This document shows positions 1 through 7,866 of a stretch of 10,083 nucleotides of DNA, piece by piece. This DNA is from Pseudomonadota bacterium. Lineage in GTDB: Bacteria > Pseudomonadota > Gammaproteobacteria > Xanthomonadales > Xanthomonadaceae. The notes under the pieces were generated by a model. It saw only the letters and a program-made list of their open reading frames with translations. It ran no database searches and was not told the origin of the DNA. The translations under genes were made by a program, and so were the position numbers. Within the stretch, counting starts at the first letter, position 1. Each line of letters starts with the position of its first letter. The stretch covers positions 1-10,083 of the forward strand of contig JAEWJB010000089.1 in NCBI GenBank assembly GCA_023386795.1, read 5' to 3'.

Positions 1-25
1 GGGTAGTGATTACCCGGAGCAGCAT
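1..25 (-). CDS. cpoB: Probable start of CpoB/YbgF (partial, cut by window edge)
   Basis: An ATG at 25 opens a frame reading MLLRVITT before the window ends. It begins six bases after the pal stop codon. In proteobacterial tol-pal operons the gene after pal normally encodes CpoB (YbgF), a periplasmic TPR protein that links Tol-Pal to peptidoglycan synthesis at division. A basic residue followed by hydrophobic residues fits the start of a signal peptide. Only eight codons are visible and no strong ribosome-binding site precedes them, so the call rests mainly on gene order. Confidence 0.45.
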
Positions 26-31
26 GACTGC

Positions 32-544
32 TTACTTCGCGGTGTAGACGATCTCGACGCGACGGTTCTGCGACCAGCAGGCCTCGTTCGAGTCGGTGCA
101 CACCGGACGCTCTTCGCCGTAGCTGACGACGGTCAGCTGGCTGCCCGAGCCGCCGTTGGCCTGCAGGGCCGAGGACACGCCGTTGCCACGACGCTCACCC
201 AGGGCCTGGTTGTAGGCGCGCGAGCCACGCTCGTCGGTGTTGCCTTCCAGGGTGATGCGGGCCGACGGACGATCGCGCAGGTACTTGGCGTGGCACGCCA
301 TGATGGCCTGGAACTCCGGCTTCACGGTGTCCTGGTCGAAATCGAAGTAGACGACGCGCTGACGCAGGCAAGCGTCGGTATCCAGGTCGCCCGGGCCGTA
401 CAGGCCGGAGGTCGACGGCTGGGCCGGGACAGCGGTGCCGGTGTCAACAGGAGCCTGCGGCTGCTCCTTGACCTTCTTCGAACAGCCGGCCAGGGCGGCA
501 ACAGACAGCAGCGAAACAAGCAGGACGCGGGTGGACTTGTTCAT
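32..544 (-). CDS. pal: Peptidoglycan-associated lipoprotein Pal
   Basis: Outer-membrane lipoprotein of the Tol-Pal system that binds peptidoglycan and TolB and helps pull the outer membrane inward at division. The 170-residue product has a lipoprotein signal with lipobox LAGC, giving acylated Cys21. A Pro/Thr-rich linker follows to about residue 55, then an OmpA-like peptidoglycan-binding domain (about 62-168). That domain contains YFDFD at 66-70, NTDERG at 102-107, LGERR at 115-119 and NRR at 160-162, in the order seen in E. coli Pal and H. influenzae P6. Length is close to the E. coli protein. The ATG at 544 is preceded by AAAAGG at a seven-base spacing. It lies 63 bp after tolB and six bases before the presumed cpoB. 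The mature domain contains four cysteines (59, 84, 149, 156), whereas E. coli Pal has only the lipidated one. Confidence 0.97.
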   Translation of the reverse strand: MNKSTRVLLVSLLSVAALAGCSKKVKEQPQAPVDTGTAVPAQPSTSGLYGPGDLDTDACLRQRVVYFDFDQDTVKPEFQAIMACHAKYLRDRPSARITLEGNTDERGSRAYNQALGERRGNGVSSALQANGGSGSQLTVVSYGEERPVCTDSNEACWSQNRRVEIVYTAK

Positions 545-551
545 GGCGATA

Positions 552-557
552 CCTTTT
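552..557 (-). promoter_or_regulatory. Ribosome-binding site of pal
   Basis: AAAAGG ends seven bases upstream of the pal ATG. A second purine-rich element, AGGAG at 563-567, lies too far away (18 bases) for standard initiation and is partly buried in a small inverted repeat. Confidence 0.55.
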
Positions 558-559
558 GG

Positions 560-573
560 TGGCTCCTAAGCCA
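560..573 (-). repeat. Small inverted repeat in the tolB-pal spacer
   Basis: TGGCT, four bases, AGCCA: a perfect 5-bp stem with a 4-base loop in the 63-bp leader of pal. It overlaps the distal AGGAG element. It is not followed by a T-run, so it does not look like a terminator. The stem is short and could be chance. Confidence 0.35.
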
Positions 574-607
574 ATGAGGGGTTTTTAACGCAAGCGAAAT
601 ATTAACA

Positions 608-1924
608 TTAACGCGCGGTCCGGTAGGGGCCCCAGGAGGGCTCCCTCACGTCGCCGTCAGCCAGTACCAGTCGCTGGCGCACCCGGCCATCGGTGGAAAC
701 GGCGTACAGCACGCCGCGCCCCCCCTCCCGGGCGGCGTACAGGATCATGCTGGCGTTGGGCGCGAAGCTCGGCGATTCGTCGAGATTGCCGGTCGATACG
801 GTGTTCCAGCGCGGCGAGCCCAGGCTGCGGTCCATTACCGCGATCTTGTAGGAGTTGCCCGCGCCCTGGGCGACGGCGATCTTCTTGCCGTCGTAGGACA
901 CGCTCGCCTTGGCGTTGTAGTTGCCCTGGAAGCTCACGCGGCTTGCGCTGCCGCCGCTAGCCGCGACCTGGTAGATCTGCGGGCGGCCGCCACGGTCGGA
1001 GGTGAAGTAGATCGTGCTGCCGTCCGCGCTCCAGGTCGGCTCGGTGTCGATGCCGAAGTGGTTGGTCAGCTGGGTCAGCTGCTTGCTACCCAGGTCCATG
1101 ACGTAGATTTCCGGGTTGCCGCTGCGCGACAGCGCCATCGCCAACTTGCGGCCGTCCGGCGAGAACGACGGAGCGGAGTTGATGCCGCGGAAGCTGGCGA
1201 CCAGCTCGCGGCCACCGGTGGCGATGTCCTGCACGTAGATCGAGGAATTGCCGCGCTCGAAGCTCACGTAGGCCAGCTTGCGGCCGTCCGGGCTCCAATC
1301 CGGCGAGAGCAGCGGCTCGGCCGAGCGCACGATGGTCTGCGGGTTGTAGCCGTCCGAGTCGGCCACCATCAGCGCGTAGCGCATGTTGCCGCCGCTGCCG
1401 CTGGCGGTGACATAGGCGATGCGGGTCCAGAACGCGCCGCGCACGCCGGTGATCTTCTCGTAGATGGCATCGGCCATCTGGTGGGCGACGTCGCGCATGG
1501 CGTTGCTGCGCGCGGTCATCGCCAGGCCCAGCAGGCGCTCGCCCTTGGCCACGTCGAACAGTTCGTACTCCACGCGGTAGGCGCCTTCGCCGGCATCCAT
1601 GACGCGGCCGACGACGATGTAGTCCTGCTTGAGCGCCTTCCAGGTCGGGAACTGGATTTCGCTGCCGCGGGTCGGCTTCTCGAGGATCTGCGCGGCAGGC
1701 AGGCTGCGGAACTGCCCGGAACGGTCCAGGTCGGCGCCGACCACGGCCGAGACGTCGGTATTCGGTGCACCGGCCGAACCTTGGTACGGCATGGGCACCA
1801 CGGCGATCGGGGTGGCCGAGGCGTTGCCGCCCACGATGTCGATTTCCAGGCCCCGCTGCTGCGCCATGGCGGCGAACGGCAACAAGAGGGCGGCGAGAAG
1901 GGCTAACCAGCGCGGATTCTTCAT
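608..1924 (-). CDS. tolB: Tol-Pal system periplasmic protein TolB
   Basis: Periplasmic beta-propeller protein that binds Pal and is released from it by TolA. The chosen start gives 438 residues, close to the 430 of E. coli. A typical Sec signal follows (MKNPRWLALLAALLLPFAAMA) with cleavage expected after residue 21, leaving QQRGLEIDIVGG as the mature N-terminus, which corresponds to the TolA-binding end in E. coli. An N-terminal alpha/beta domain (about 22-165) precedes a propeller made of TolB/PD40-type blades, marked by SPDG at 211-214 and 255-258, SADG at 299-302 and SYDG at 343-346. The frame stays open upstream to a TTG at 2002, but that would put 26 residues before the signal peptide, so the ATG at 1924 is preferred. 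Shine-Dalgarno pairing is weak. It is separated from tolA by 169 bp, suggesting possible independent expression of tolB-pal. Confidence 0.96.
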   Translation of the reverse strand: MKNPRWLALLAALLLPFAAMAQQRGLEIDIVGGNASATPIAVVPMPYQGSAGAPNTDVSAVVGADLDRSGQFRSLPAAQILEKPTRGSEIQFPTWKALKQDYIVVGRVMDAGEGAYRVEYELFDVAKGERLLGLAMTARSNAMRDVAHQMADAIYEKITGVRGAFWTRIAYVTASGSGGNMRYALMVADSDGYNPQTIVRSAEPLLSPDWSPDGRKLAYVSFERGNSSIYVQDIATGGRELVASFRGINSAPSFSPDGRKLAMALSRSGNPEIYVMDLGSKQLTQLTNHFGIDTEPTWSADGSTIYFTSDRGGRPQIYQVAASGGSASRVSFQGNYNAKASVSYDGKKIAVAQGAGNSYKIAVMDRSLGSPRWNTVSTGNLDESPSFAPNASMILYAAREGGRGVLYAVSTDGRVRQRLVLADGDVREPSWGPYRTAR

Positions 1925-1962
1925 GGATCGCTCGGTGGCTCGAAAGAAAAAGTGAACAAGGG

Positions 1963-1992
1963 ATAGCAAGCGCGAGGTGAACATTTTCGCAA
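1963..1992 (-). promoter_or_regulatory. Possible internal promoter for tolB-pal
   Basis: On the minus strand TTGCGA (1987-1992, four of six matches to the -35 consensus) and TGCTAT (1963-1968, three of six to the -10) are 18 bases apart, in the AT-rich part of the spacer. An internal promoter upstream of tolB is known in E. coli. The match is weak and the position is inferred. Confidence 0.25.
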
Positions 1993-2030
1993 TCGTGAAC
2001 AAAGACGGCGTGAAATGCCATCGCCGATCA

Positions 2031-2073
2031 GCGTCCGGAGGGCTGCCCGCCGCTCGCCGGAGGGCACGGACGC
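2031..2073 (-). repeat. Inverted repeat downstream of tolA
   Basis: A 7-bp perfect inverted repeat (GCGTCCG at 2031-2037, CGGACGC at 2067-2073) encloses 29 GC-rich bases. The interval also holds a 9-bp direct repeat, CCGGAGGGC, at 2035-2043 and 2057-2065. It lies 20 bases after the tolA stop. No T-run follows, so it is not a classic intrinsic terminator. It might stabilise or partly attenuate the tolQRA message. Confidence 0.35.
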
Positions 2074-2093
2074 CACGCGCGGCAGGATGTGCC

Positions 2094-3125
2094 TCAGCGA
2101 TCCTGCGCGGTGAAGTTGAAGGTCAGGTTGCGCTGGAAGACGGTCTCGAAGCCCCTATAAGGCAGCGGCTGGGCACGCAGCACCGCGGCCTCCACCGAGC
2201 GCTTGCCGGCCTCGTCGAACGGGCATCCGGCCGAGACCTTGGCCTCGACCACCTGCCCGCCCGGCAGCTGGCGGATGTTGATCGTGCACTTCTGCCCCAG
2301 CGGCACCGAGTCCGGGCGGACCCACTGCGAGAGCACCGCCTGCTGGATGGCCGCGGCGTACTGCGCAGTGAGATCGGTGTTGGTACCGCCCTGCCCGGCC
2401 GTGGTCTGCGGCGCCGCCGAACTGTTCGCGGCAGCGGCCTTGGCGCGCGCGTCGGCCAGTTGGCGCAGCTTCTGTTCGGCCAACTGTGCGTCCCGCTGCG
2501 CCTGCTCGCGCTGCTTGCGGATCTCGGCCAGCTTCTGCTCGCGCTCGGCCTGCGCCTGCGCGGCCTCCGCGGCCTTCTTCTTGTCGGCCTCTTCCTGCTG
2601 CTGCTTGGCCAGGCGCTGTTTCTGCTCGGCTTCTTCCTGGCGCTGGCGCTCGGTCAGGTCGATCTGCTCCTGGCGGCGCTTCTCTTCCTGTTCCTGCTTG
2701 GCCTTTTCCTCGGCGATGGCCATCGCGCTCACGCGGTCCTGGTCCACCTTGTCAGGCTCGACCACCCGCTCCTGCGCCTGTTGCTGCTGCGGCGTCGGTG
2801 CGTCCTGCGGGCGCGGCTCGGGGACCGGCTGCGGCGGCGGCACGGTGTCTTCCGGCGCTTCGCGCACGGGCGTGGGCTCGGGCTGCGCCTGCACCGGCGT
2901 CTCGCGCAGGGCCTGGCGCGCGGCGCGCGCTTCGGACGCGCTTACTTCCAGGCTGGCTTCCAGGCTCGGGTCGCCGGCGGCCGGTTCGGTCTGGCGTTGC
3001 GGCGACCACAGCCAGGCGCCGATGAACACCAGCGCCACCAGCAGGTGGATGACCACCGCCAGGACGACCGGGCGACCCCAGCCTTCTTCGCGGGGCGGCA
3101 GCGGTGGCAGCGCGTCAGCGTGCAT
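2094..3125 (-). CDS. tolA: Cell envelope integrity protein TolA
   Basis: Inner-membrane protein that spans the periplasm and transmits proton-motive force from TolQR to TolB-Pal. The 343-residue product has the three TolA domains. A short cytoplasmic tail leads into one membrane helix (about 19-40) that carries His27. A Pro/Glu-rich stretch (about 72-110) leads into a long charged Gln/Glu/Lys/Ala coiled coil (about 127-232). The C-terminal globular domain (about 249-343) has Cys280 and Cys301, matching the disulfide of E. coli TolA domain III. It is shorter than E. coli TolA (421 residues), as the coiled coil is. The start overlaps the end of tolR by 11 bases, implying coupled translation. 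Where E. coli TolA has Ser18-xxx-His22 in the helix, this protein has Ala23-xxx-His27. Confidence 0.95.
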   Translation of the reverse strand: MHADALPPLPPREEGWGRPVVLAVVIHLLVALVFIGAWLWSPQRQTEPAAGDPSLEASLEVSASEARAARQALRETPVQAQPEPTPVREAPEDTVPPPQPVPEPRPQDAPTPQQQQAQERVVEPDKVDQDRVSAMAIAEEKAKQEQEEKRRQEQIDLTERQRQEEAEQKQRLAKQQQEEADKKKAAEAAQAQAEREQKLAEIRKQREQAQRDAQLAEQKLRQLADARAKAAAANSSAAPQTTAGQGGTNTDLTAQYAAAIQQAVLSQWVRPDSVPLGQKCTINIRQLPGGQVVEAKVSAGCPFDEAGKRSVEAAVLRAQPLPYRGFETVFQRNLTFNFTAQDR

Positions 3126-3540
3126 TGCCGCCCGAATCGGTGAGCAGGCCGACCTTCTCCACGCGGGCGCGCTTGAGCGCGTCCATCGCGTCGATCACGC
3201 GCTGGTACGGAACGGTGCTGTCGGCGGCCACCACCACGCGGGTGTTCTTGTCCTGCGCGACGATGGCGGCCAGCTGGGTGCGAAGCGTCTCCGCGTCCAC
3301 GGCCTGCTGCTTGCCATCAGGCAGGGTCAGGCCGAGCTGGCCGTCGCCATGCACGGTGACGACGATCGGGTCCTGCTTGCTCTCCAGCGCCTTGGCGCGG
3401 GAGGTCGGCAGGTCGACGTCGATGCTCAGGGTCAGCAGCGGCGCGGTGACCATGAAGATGATCAGCAGCACGAGCATGACGTCGATATACGGCACGACGT
3501 TGATCTCGGACTTGAGCTTGCGGCGTTTGCGGCGGGACAT
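3115..3540 (-). CDS. tolR: Tol-Pal proton channel subunit TolR
   Basis: ExbD/TolR-family inner-membrane protein that forms the rotor core inside the TolQ ring and couples proton flow to TolA. The 141-residue product matches the family length. It has a basic cytoplasmic N-terminus (RRKRRKLK), one membrane helix (about 15-37) starting NVVPYIDVML, and a periplasmic domain of about 100 residues. Asp20 in the helix corresponds to the proton-carrying Asp23 of E. coli TolR. The ATG is preceded by GAGGAG at nine bases. The gene begins 37 bp after tolQ and overlaps tolA by 11 bases at its 3' end. Confidence 0.96.
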   Translation of the reverse strand: MSRRKRRKLKSEINVVPYIDVMLVLLIIFMVTAPLLTLSIDVDLPTSRAKALESKQDPIVVTVHGDGQLGLTLPDGKQQAVDAETLRTQLAAIVAQDKNTRVVVAADSTVPYQRVIDAMDALKRARVEKVGLLTDSGGNAR

Positions 3541-3549
3541 GCGGTGCGT

Positions 3550-3555
3550 CTCCTC
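3550..3555 (-). promoter_or_regulatory. Ribosome-binding site of tolR
   Basis: GAGGAG, nine bases upstream of the tolR ATG, is one of the best Shine-Dalgarno matches in the window. A second AGGAG copy lies a few bases further upstream. Confidence 0.75.
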
Positions 3556-3577
3556 GGGCTCCTGCGACGGGTGGCGC

Positions 3578-4348
3578 TTATTCGTCGGCGCCGGCCTGGC
3601 GCTGCAGGATCGAGCTGAACTCGTCGGCGAAGGTTTCGTAGCGCACGGACAGGCGCTCGACGCGGGTAGTGAAGCGGTTGTAGGCCCATACCGCCGGGAT
3701 GGCCACGAACAGGCCGATGGCGGTGGCGAACAGCGCCTCGGAGATGCCCGGCGCCACGGCCGCGATGCCGGCCTGCTCGCCGCTGGAGATCATGTCGTGC
3801 ATGGTCACCATGATGCCGAACACCGTGCCGACCAGACCGACGTACGGCGCGGTGGAACCGATGTTGGCCAGCAGCTCCAGGTTGCGTTCGAGCTGGTCGA
3901 CCTCGCGGGTCATGGTGGTGCGCATGGCGCGCTGGGCGCCTTCGAGCTGGCCGCGGGCGTCCATGCGGCGGCGGTCGCGCAGGCGGCTGAACTCGCGGTA
4001 GCCGGCTTCGAAGATCGCTTCCAGGCCGTTGACCGAGCGGTTGCGGTCGGTGGCCGAGGCATACAGCTTGCCGAGGTCGGCGCCGGACCAGAAGCGGTTC
4101 TCGAAGTCGTCGGCCTCGCGGTTGGCGTTCTTGTAGATGCGCGCCTTGCGGAAGATGATCACCCAGCTGATGAACGAGCCGACGAGCAGCAGCAGGACGA
4201 TCAGCTTGACCGGGATGCTCGCGCGCGCGATCAGTTCCAGGTAGTTGATGTTGCCGGTGTGCGCGACGGTCTGCGCGGCGGCTTGGGTGACGTCCGGCGG
4301 CAGCGTCTCGACGACGGCGTCCTGCAGGGCCAGGAGCAAAGCGATCAT
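3578..4348 (-). CDS. tolQ: Tol-Pal proton channel subunit TolQ
   Basis: MotA/TolQ/ExbB-family inner-membrane protein that forms the stator ring around TolR. The 256-residue product has three hydrophobic segments: TM1 about 48-66, TM2 about 163-184 (GSTAPYVGLVGTVFGIM) and TM3 about 204-224 (EALFATAIGLFVAIPAVWAY). A large cytoplasmic loop lies between TM1 and TM2. The GLVGTVFGI motif and the Thr/Ala/Gly-rich TM3 are family hallmarks. It is about 25 residues longer than E. coli TolQ (230). The extra length lies before TM1, in the periplasmic N-terminus (about residues 8-32). The ATG at 4348 has GAGGAA at a six-base spacing, and that site overlaps the stop codon of ybgC, so the two genes are probably translationally coupled. 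Confidence 0.96.
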   Translation of the reverse strand: MIALLLALQDAVVETLPPDVTQAAAQTVAHTGNINYLELIARASIPVKLIVLLLLVGSFISWVIIFRKARIYKNANREADDFENRFWSGADLGKLYASATDRNRSVNGLEAIFEAGYREFSRLRDRRRMDARGQLEGAQRAMRTTMTREVDQLERNLELLANIGSTAPYVGLVGTVFGIMVTMHDMISSGEQAGIAAVAPGISEALFATAIGLFVAIPAVWAYNRFTTRVERLSVRYETFADEFSSILQRQAGADE

Positions 4349-4354
4349 CCGTTG

Positions 4355-4360
4355 TTCCTC
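4355..4360 (-). promoter_or_regulatory. Ribosome-binding site of tolQ overlapping the ybgC stop
   Basis: GAGGAA lies six bases before the tolQ ATG. Its first two bases belong to the TGA that ends ybgC (reads TGAGGAA). This arrangement fits coupled re-initiation after ybgC. Confidence 0.75.
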
Positions 4361-4798
4361 AGTGTTCGGATTCTATGGTTTCCAGGGCTTTCAAACGTGC
4401 ATACAGCGCGTCCTCGATGCCGCGGGGCCGGAACGTCGCCGCGTCCAGCGCGGCCACCTTCACCTCGGCGGCGATCAGCGGCACGCCCTGCCGGACGATG
4501 CGCTGCTCGAACACCAGGCTGGCCTTGCGGCACTCGCGCAGGACCACTTCCACGTCCAGCGCATCGTCCAACCGCGCCGGCTTGAGGAAGTCCACCCGCA
4601 TCGACCGCACCGCGAACACCAGCCCGTGATCCTGCCGCGTGCTTTCCTGCCCGTAGCCGAGCGAACGCATCCATTCCGTGCGCGCCCGCTCCATGAAGGC
4701 AACGTAGCGCGCATGGTAGACCACGCCACCGGCGTCGGTATCTTCCCAGTAAACCCGTGTCGGCCAACTGAATCGCGGCACGACGGCATTGGCGTCGC

Positions 4799-4802
<4 letters not shown>
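4359..4802 (-). CDS. ybgC: Tol-Pal-associated acyl-CoA thioesterase YbgC
   Basis: Hot-dog-fold thioesterase of the 4-hydroxybenzoyl-CoA thioesterase family, cytoplasmic, hydrolysing acyl-CoA thioesters; in E. coli it heads the tol operon and has been linked to phospholipid metabolism. The 147-residue product carries the signature DTDAGGVVYH at residues 21-30, with Asp23 matching the catalytic Asp of the family, followed by the conserved ERARTEW. The start is TTG at 4802, supported by GGAG at a seven-base spacing and by alignment of the N-terminus with the family. An in-frame GTG at residue 8 is the only other early choice; the first ATG (residue 36) would remove the active site. The TTG overlaps the ruvB stop as TTGA. 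Its own stop overlaps the tolQ ribosome-binding site. Confidence 0.94.
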
Positions 4803-5833
<1,031 letters not shown>

Positions 5834-5863
5834 GGGGGCTACGGCGGCCGGAGGCGGGGAATC

Positions 5864-5881
5864 GCCGGCCATCTTACCGGC
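5864..5881 (-). promoter_or_regulatory. Hairpin or weak promoter element upstream of ruvB
   Basis: In the 65-bp kup-ruvB gap the minus strand reads GCCGG, eight bases, CCGGC, a 5-bp inverted repeat. The loop region contains TAAGAT (5871-5876, four of six matches to a -10 box), with no convincing -35. Either reading is possible. Transcription starting from this -10 would exclude the longer ruvB start at 5872. Confidence 0.22.
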
Positions 5882-5898
5882 TCGACGTGTCGGCGCGG

Positions 5899-7815
5899 TC
5901 AGATTTCCACCTGCGCGCCGAGTTCGACCAGCCGGTTGCCGGGGATGCGGAAGAAGCCGGTGGCCGGGGCGGCGTTGCGGTGCATGAGCGCGAACAGCTT
6001 GTCGCGCCAGATCGGCATGCCGCGGTTGGCGCTGGCCACGATGGTCTCGCGGCTGGCGAAGAAGGTGGTGTCCATCGGGTCGAAATAGAGCCCACCGTTG
6101 TCGCAGGCGCGGGTCAACGCGAGCGGCACGTCCGGGGTCTCCATGAAGCCGAAGCGCACGTAGACGCGGTAGAACTCGTCGCCGATGGATTCGATCTTCA
6201 GCCGCTTGTCCTTGGGTGCATACGGGATCGGCAGCGTTTCCACGTTGAGGAACACGTTGCGCTCGTGCAGCACCTTGTTGTGCTTGAGGTTGTGCATCAG
6301 CGCATGCGGCACGACCATCGGGTCGGCGGTGAGGAACACCGCCGTGCCCGGCACGCGTGCCGGCGGGGCGAGCATCAGGCCGGGCAGGAAGCTGTCGATG
6401 CGGATGCCGTCCTTGCGGATCTCCTCGCGCAGCAACGCGCGTCCGCGACGCCACGTGCGCATCAGGGTGAACACCACAATGCCCAGCGCCAGCGGGAACC
6501 ATGCGCCCTGCAGCAACTTCACCGCGTTGGCGACCACGAAGGCCAGCTCGATCACGAAGAACACCACGCACAGCGGCAGCACCCAGCGGCGGTGGGTAGG
6601 CCACAGCGCGCGCGCCACCAGCGCCAGCAGCAGGGTATCGATCAGCATCGTCATCGACACCGAGATGCCGTAGGCCACGGCCAGGTTGGTCGAGCTGCGG
6701 AACACCAGCACCAGCGCGATCACCATGATGGCCAGCAGCCAGTTGATGCCCGGCACGTAGATCTGCCCGATGGTGTCGCGCGAGGTGTGCTTGACCAGCA
6801 TGCGCGGGATGTAGCCCAGCTGCATGGCCTGGCGCGCCACCGAGTAGGCACCGGTGATGACCGCCTGCGAGGCGATCACCGCCGCCATCGTGGCCAGCAC
6901 GATCATCGGGTACAGCGCCCAGCCGGGCACCGCCTCGAAGAAGGGGTTCTTCAGCGATTCGGGGCGATCCAGCACCAGCGCGCCCTGGCCGAGGTAGTTC
7001 AGCAGCAGGCACGGCAGCACGAAGAAGTACCAGGCCTGCCGGATCGGCCGGGCGCCGAAGTGGCCCATGTCGGCATACAGCGCCTCGCCGCCGGTCACCG
7101 CCAGCACCACCGCGCCGAGGATGAAGACGCCGTGCCAGCCGTGCTCCATGAAGAAGCGCACGCCCCACCACGGGTTGAAGGCCTTGAGCACTTCCGGCGC
7201 GTCGAAGATGTTCCAGACGCCGATCGCCGCCAGGGCCAGGAACCACACCGTCATGATCGGCCCGAACACCCGCCCGACCTTCTCGGTGCCGAAGCGCTGG
7301 GCCAGGAACACGCAGCACAGCACCGCCACGGTGATCGGCACGATGAACGGATGCAGCGAGGGCGCGGCGATCTCCAGGCCCTCCACGGCGCCCATCACGG
7401 TGATCGCTGGGGTGATCACGCCGTCGCCGAAGAACAGCGAGGCGCCGAAGATGCCGAGGATGCCGATGAAGTACGCCGAGCGCGAGCCCTGCCGGAAGGT
7501 GCGCTGGGCCAGCGCCATCAGCGCCATCACGCCGCCCTCGCCCTCGTTGTCGGCGCGCATGATGATGGTGACGTACTTGAGCGTCACCACGATCATCAGG
7601 GCCCAGAACGCCAGCGACAGTACGCCCAGCACGGTGTCGTGGTTGCCCTCCAGCCCGTAGTGCGGCGAGAACGCCTCCTTCAGCGTGTACAGCGGGCTGG
7701 TGCCGATGTCGCCGAACACGACGCCGATGGCGCCCAGCACCAGGGCCATGCCCGGCGAAGGCGCATGCCCGCCGTGGGAGCCGCTGGCGGCGTGGGGGGT
7801 GGAGGTCTGGGACAT
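5899..7815 (-). CDS. kup: Low-affinity potassium uptake permease Kup
   Basis: KUP/HAK/KT-family inner-membrane K+/H+ symporter. The 638-residue product is close to E. coli Kup (622). After a short Ser/His/Gly-rich N-terminus (1-22), the membrane domain opens with the hallmark GDIGTSPLY at 35-43 and runs through about twelve hydrophobic segments to around residue 460. A cytoplasmic C-terminal domain follows with RVPGTAVF, the conserved HNLKHNKVLHER, and the terminal VELGAQVEI, all matching E. coli Kup. The ATG at 7815 has no clear Shine-Dalgarno sequence. It lies 56 bp after ruvA and 65 bp before ruvB, with no room for a large riboswitch. It interrupts ruvA-ruvB; I recall this order from other Xanthomonadaceae but have not checked it. 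Confidence 0.96.
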   Translation of the reverse strand: MSQTSTPHAASGSHGGHAPSPGMALVLGAIGVVFGDIGTSPLYTLKEAFSPHYGLEGNHDTVLGVLSLAFWALMIVVTLKYVTIIMRADNEGEGGVMALMALAQRTFRQGSRSAYFIGILGIFGASLFFGDGVITPAITVMGAVEGLEIAAPSLHPFIVPITVAVLCCVFLAQRFGTEKVGRVFGPIMTVWFLALAAIGVWNIFDAPEVLKAFNPWWGVRFFMEHGWHGVFILGAVVLAVTGGEALYADMGHFGARPIRQAWYFFVLPCLLLNYLGQGALVLDRPESLKNPFFEAVPGWALYPMIVLATMAAVIASQAVITGAYSVARQAMQLGYIPRMLVKHTSRDTIGQIYVPGINWLLAIMVIALVLVFRSSTNLAVAYGISVSMTMLIDTLLLALVARALWPTHRRWVLPLCVVFFVIELAFVVANAVKLLQGAWFPLALGIVVFTLMRTWRRGRALLREEIRKDGIRIDSFLPGLMLAPPARVPGTAVFLTADPMVVPHALMHNLKHNKVLHERNVFLNVETLPIPYAPKDKRLKIESIGDEFYRVYVRFGFMETPDVPLALTRACDNGGLYFDPMDTTFFASRETIVASANRGMPIWRDKLFALMHRNAAPATGFFRIPGNRLVELGAQVEI

Positions 7816-7866
7816 GTCGGGCCGAGGGTATCGCCAGCAGGCGTGAAAGGTGAGTGGGGTCGCGCC

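Larger units (their letters stand above)
1925..2093. other. tolA-tolB intergenic region (169 bp)
   Basis: The longest non-coding stretch of the window. The tolA-proximal half is GC-rich and holds an inverted repeat (2031-2073). The tolB-proximal half is clearly more AT-rich than the surrounding genes and contains three copies of GTTCAC (minus strand, at 1952-1957, 1977-1982 and 1995-2000) and a weak promoter-like pair. No small gene with a convincing start and ribosome-binding site was seen. Confidence 0.6.

Noticed and set aside
1925..2002. Longer TolB starting at TTG 2002 or ATG 1984
   Set aside because: It would place up to 26 residues before a textbook signal peptide that begins at the ATG at 1924.
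2031..2073. Intrinsic terminator between tolA and tolB
   Set aside because: The inverted repeat has a long loop and no T-run after it, so it is reported only as a repeat.
2486..3025. Tandem repeat array in tolA
   Set aside because: The repetitive look comes from the Gln/Glu/Lys/Ala coiled coil and a Pro-rich stretch, with no regular nucleotide period or CRISPR-like spacing.
3104..4585. A 493-codon plus-strand frame opposite tolR, tolQ and ybgC (and similar ones at 1058-1906, 1977-3143, 2203-3618 and 4862-6088)
   Set aside because: All lie antisense to confident Tol-Pal or RuvB genes. The Leu/Arg- or Ser/Cys-rich composition reflects the complement of the tolA coiled coil and other GC-rich codons.
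5834..7318. Upstream extension of the ruvB frame to 839 codons through kup
   Set aside because: The extension is a shifted-frame shadow of kup (Arg/Gly/Ala-rich, no domain). RuvB has a natural start at 5833.
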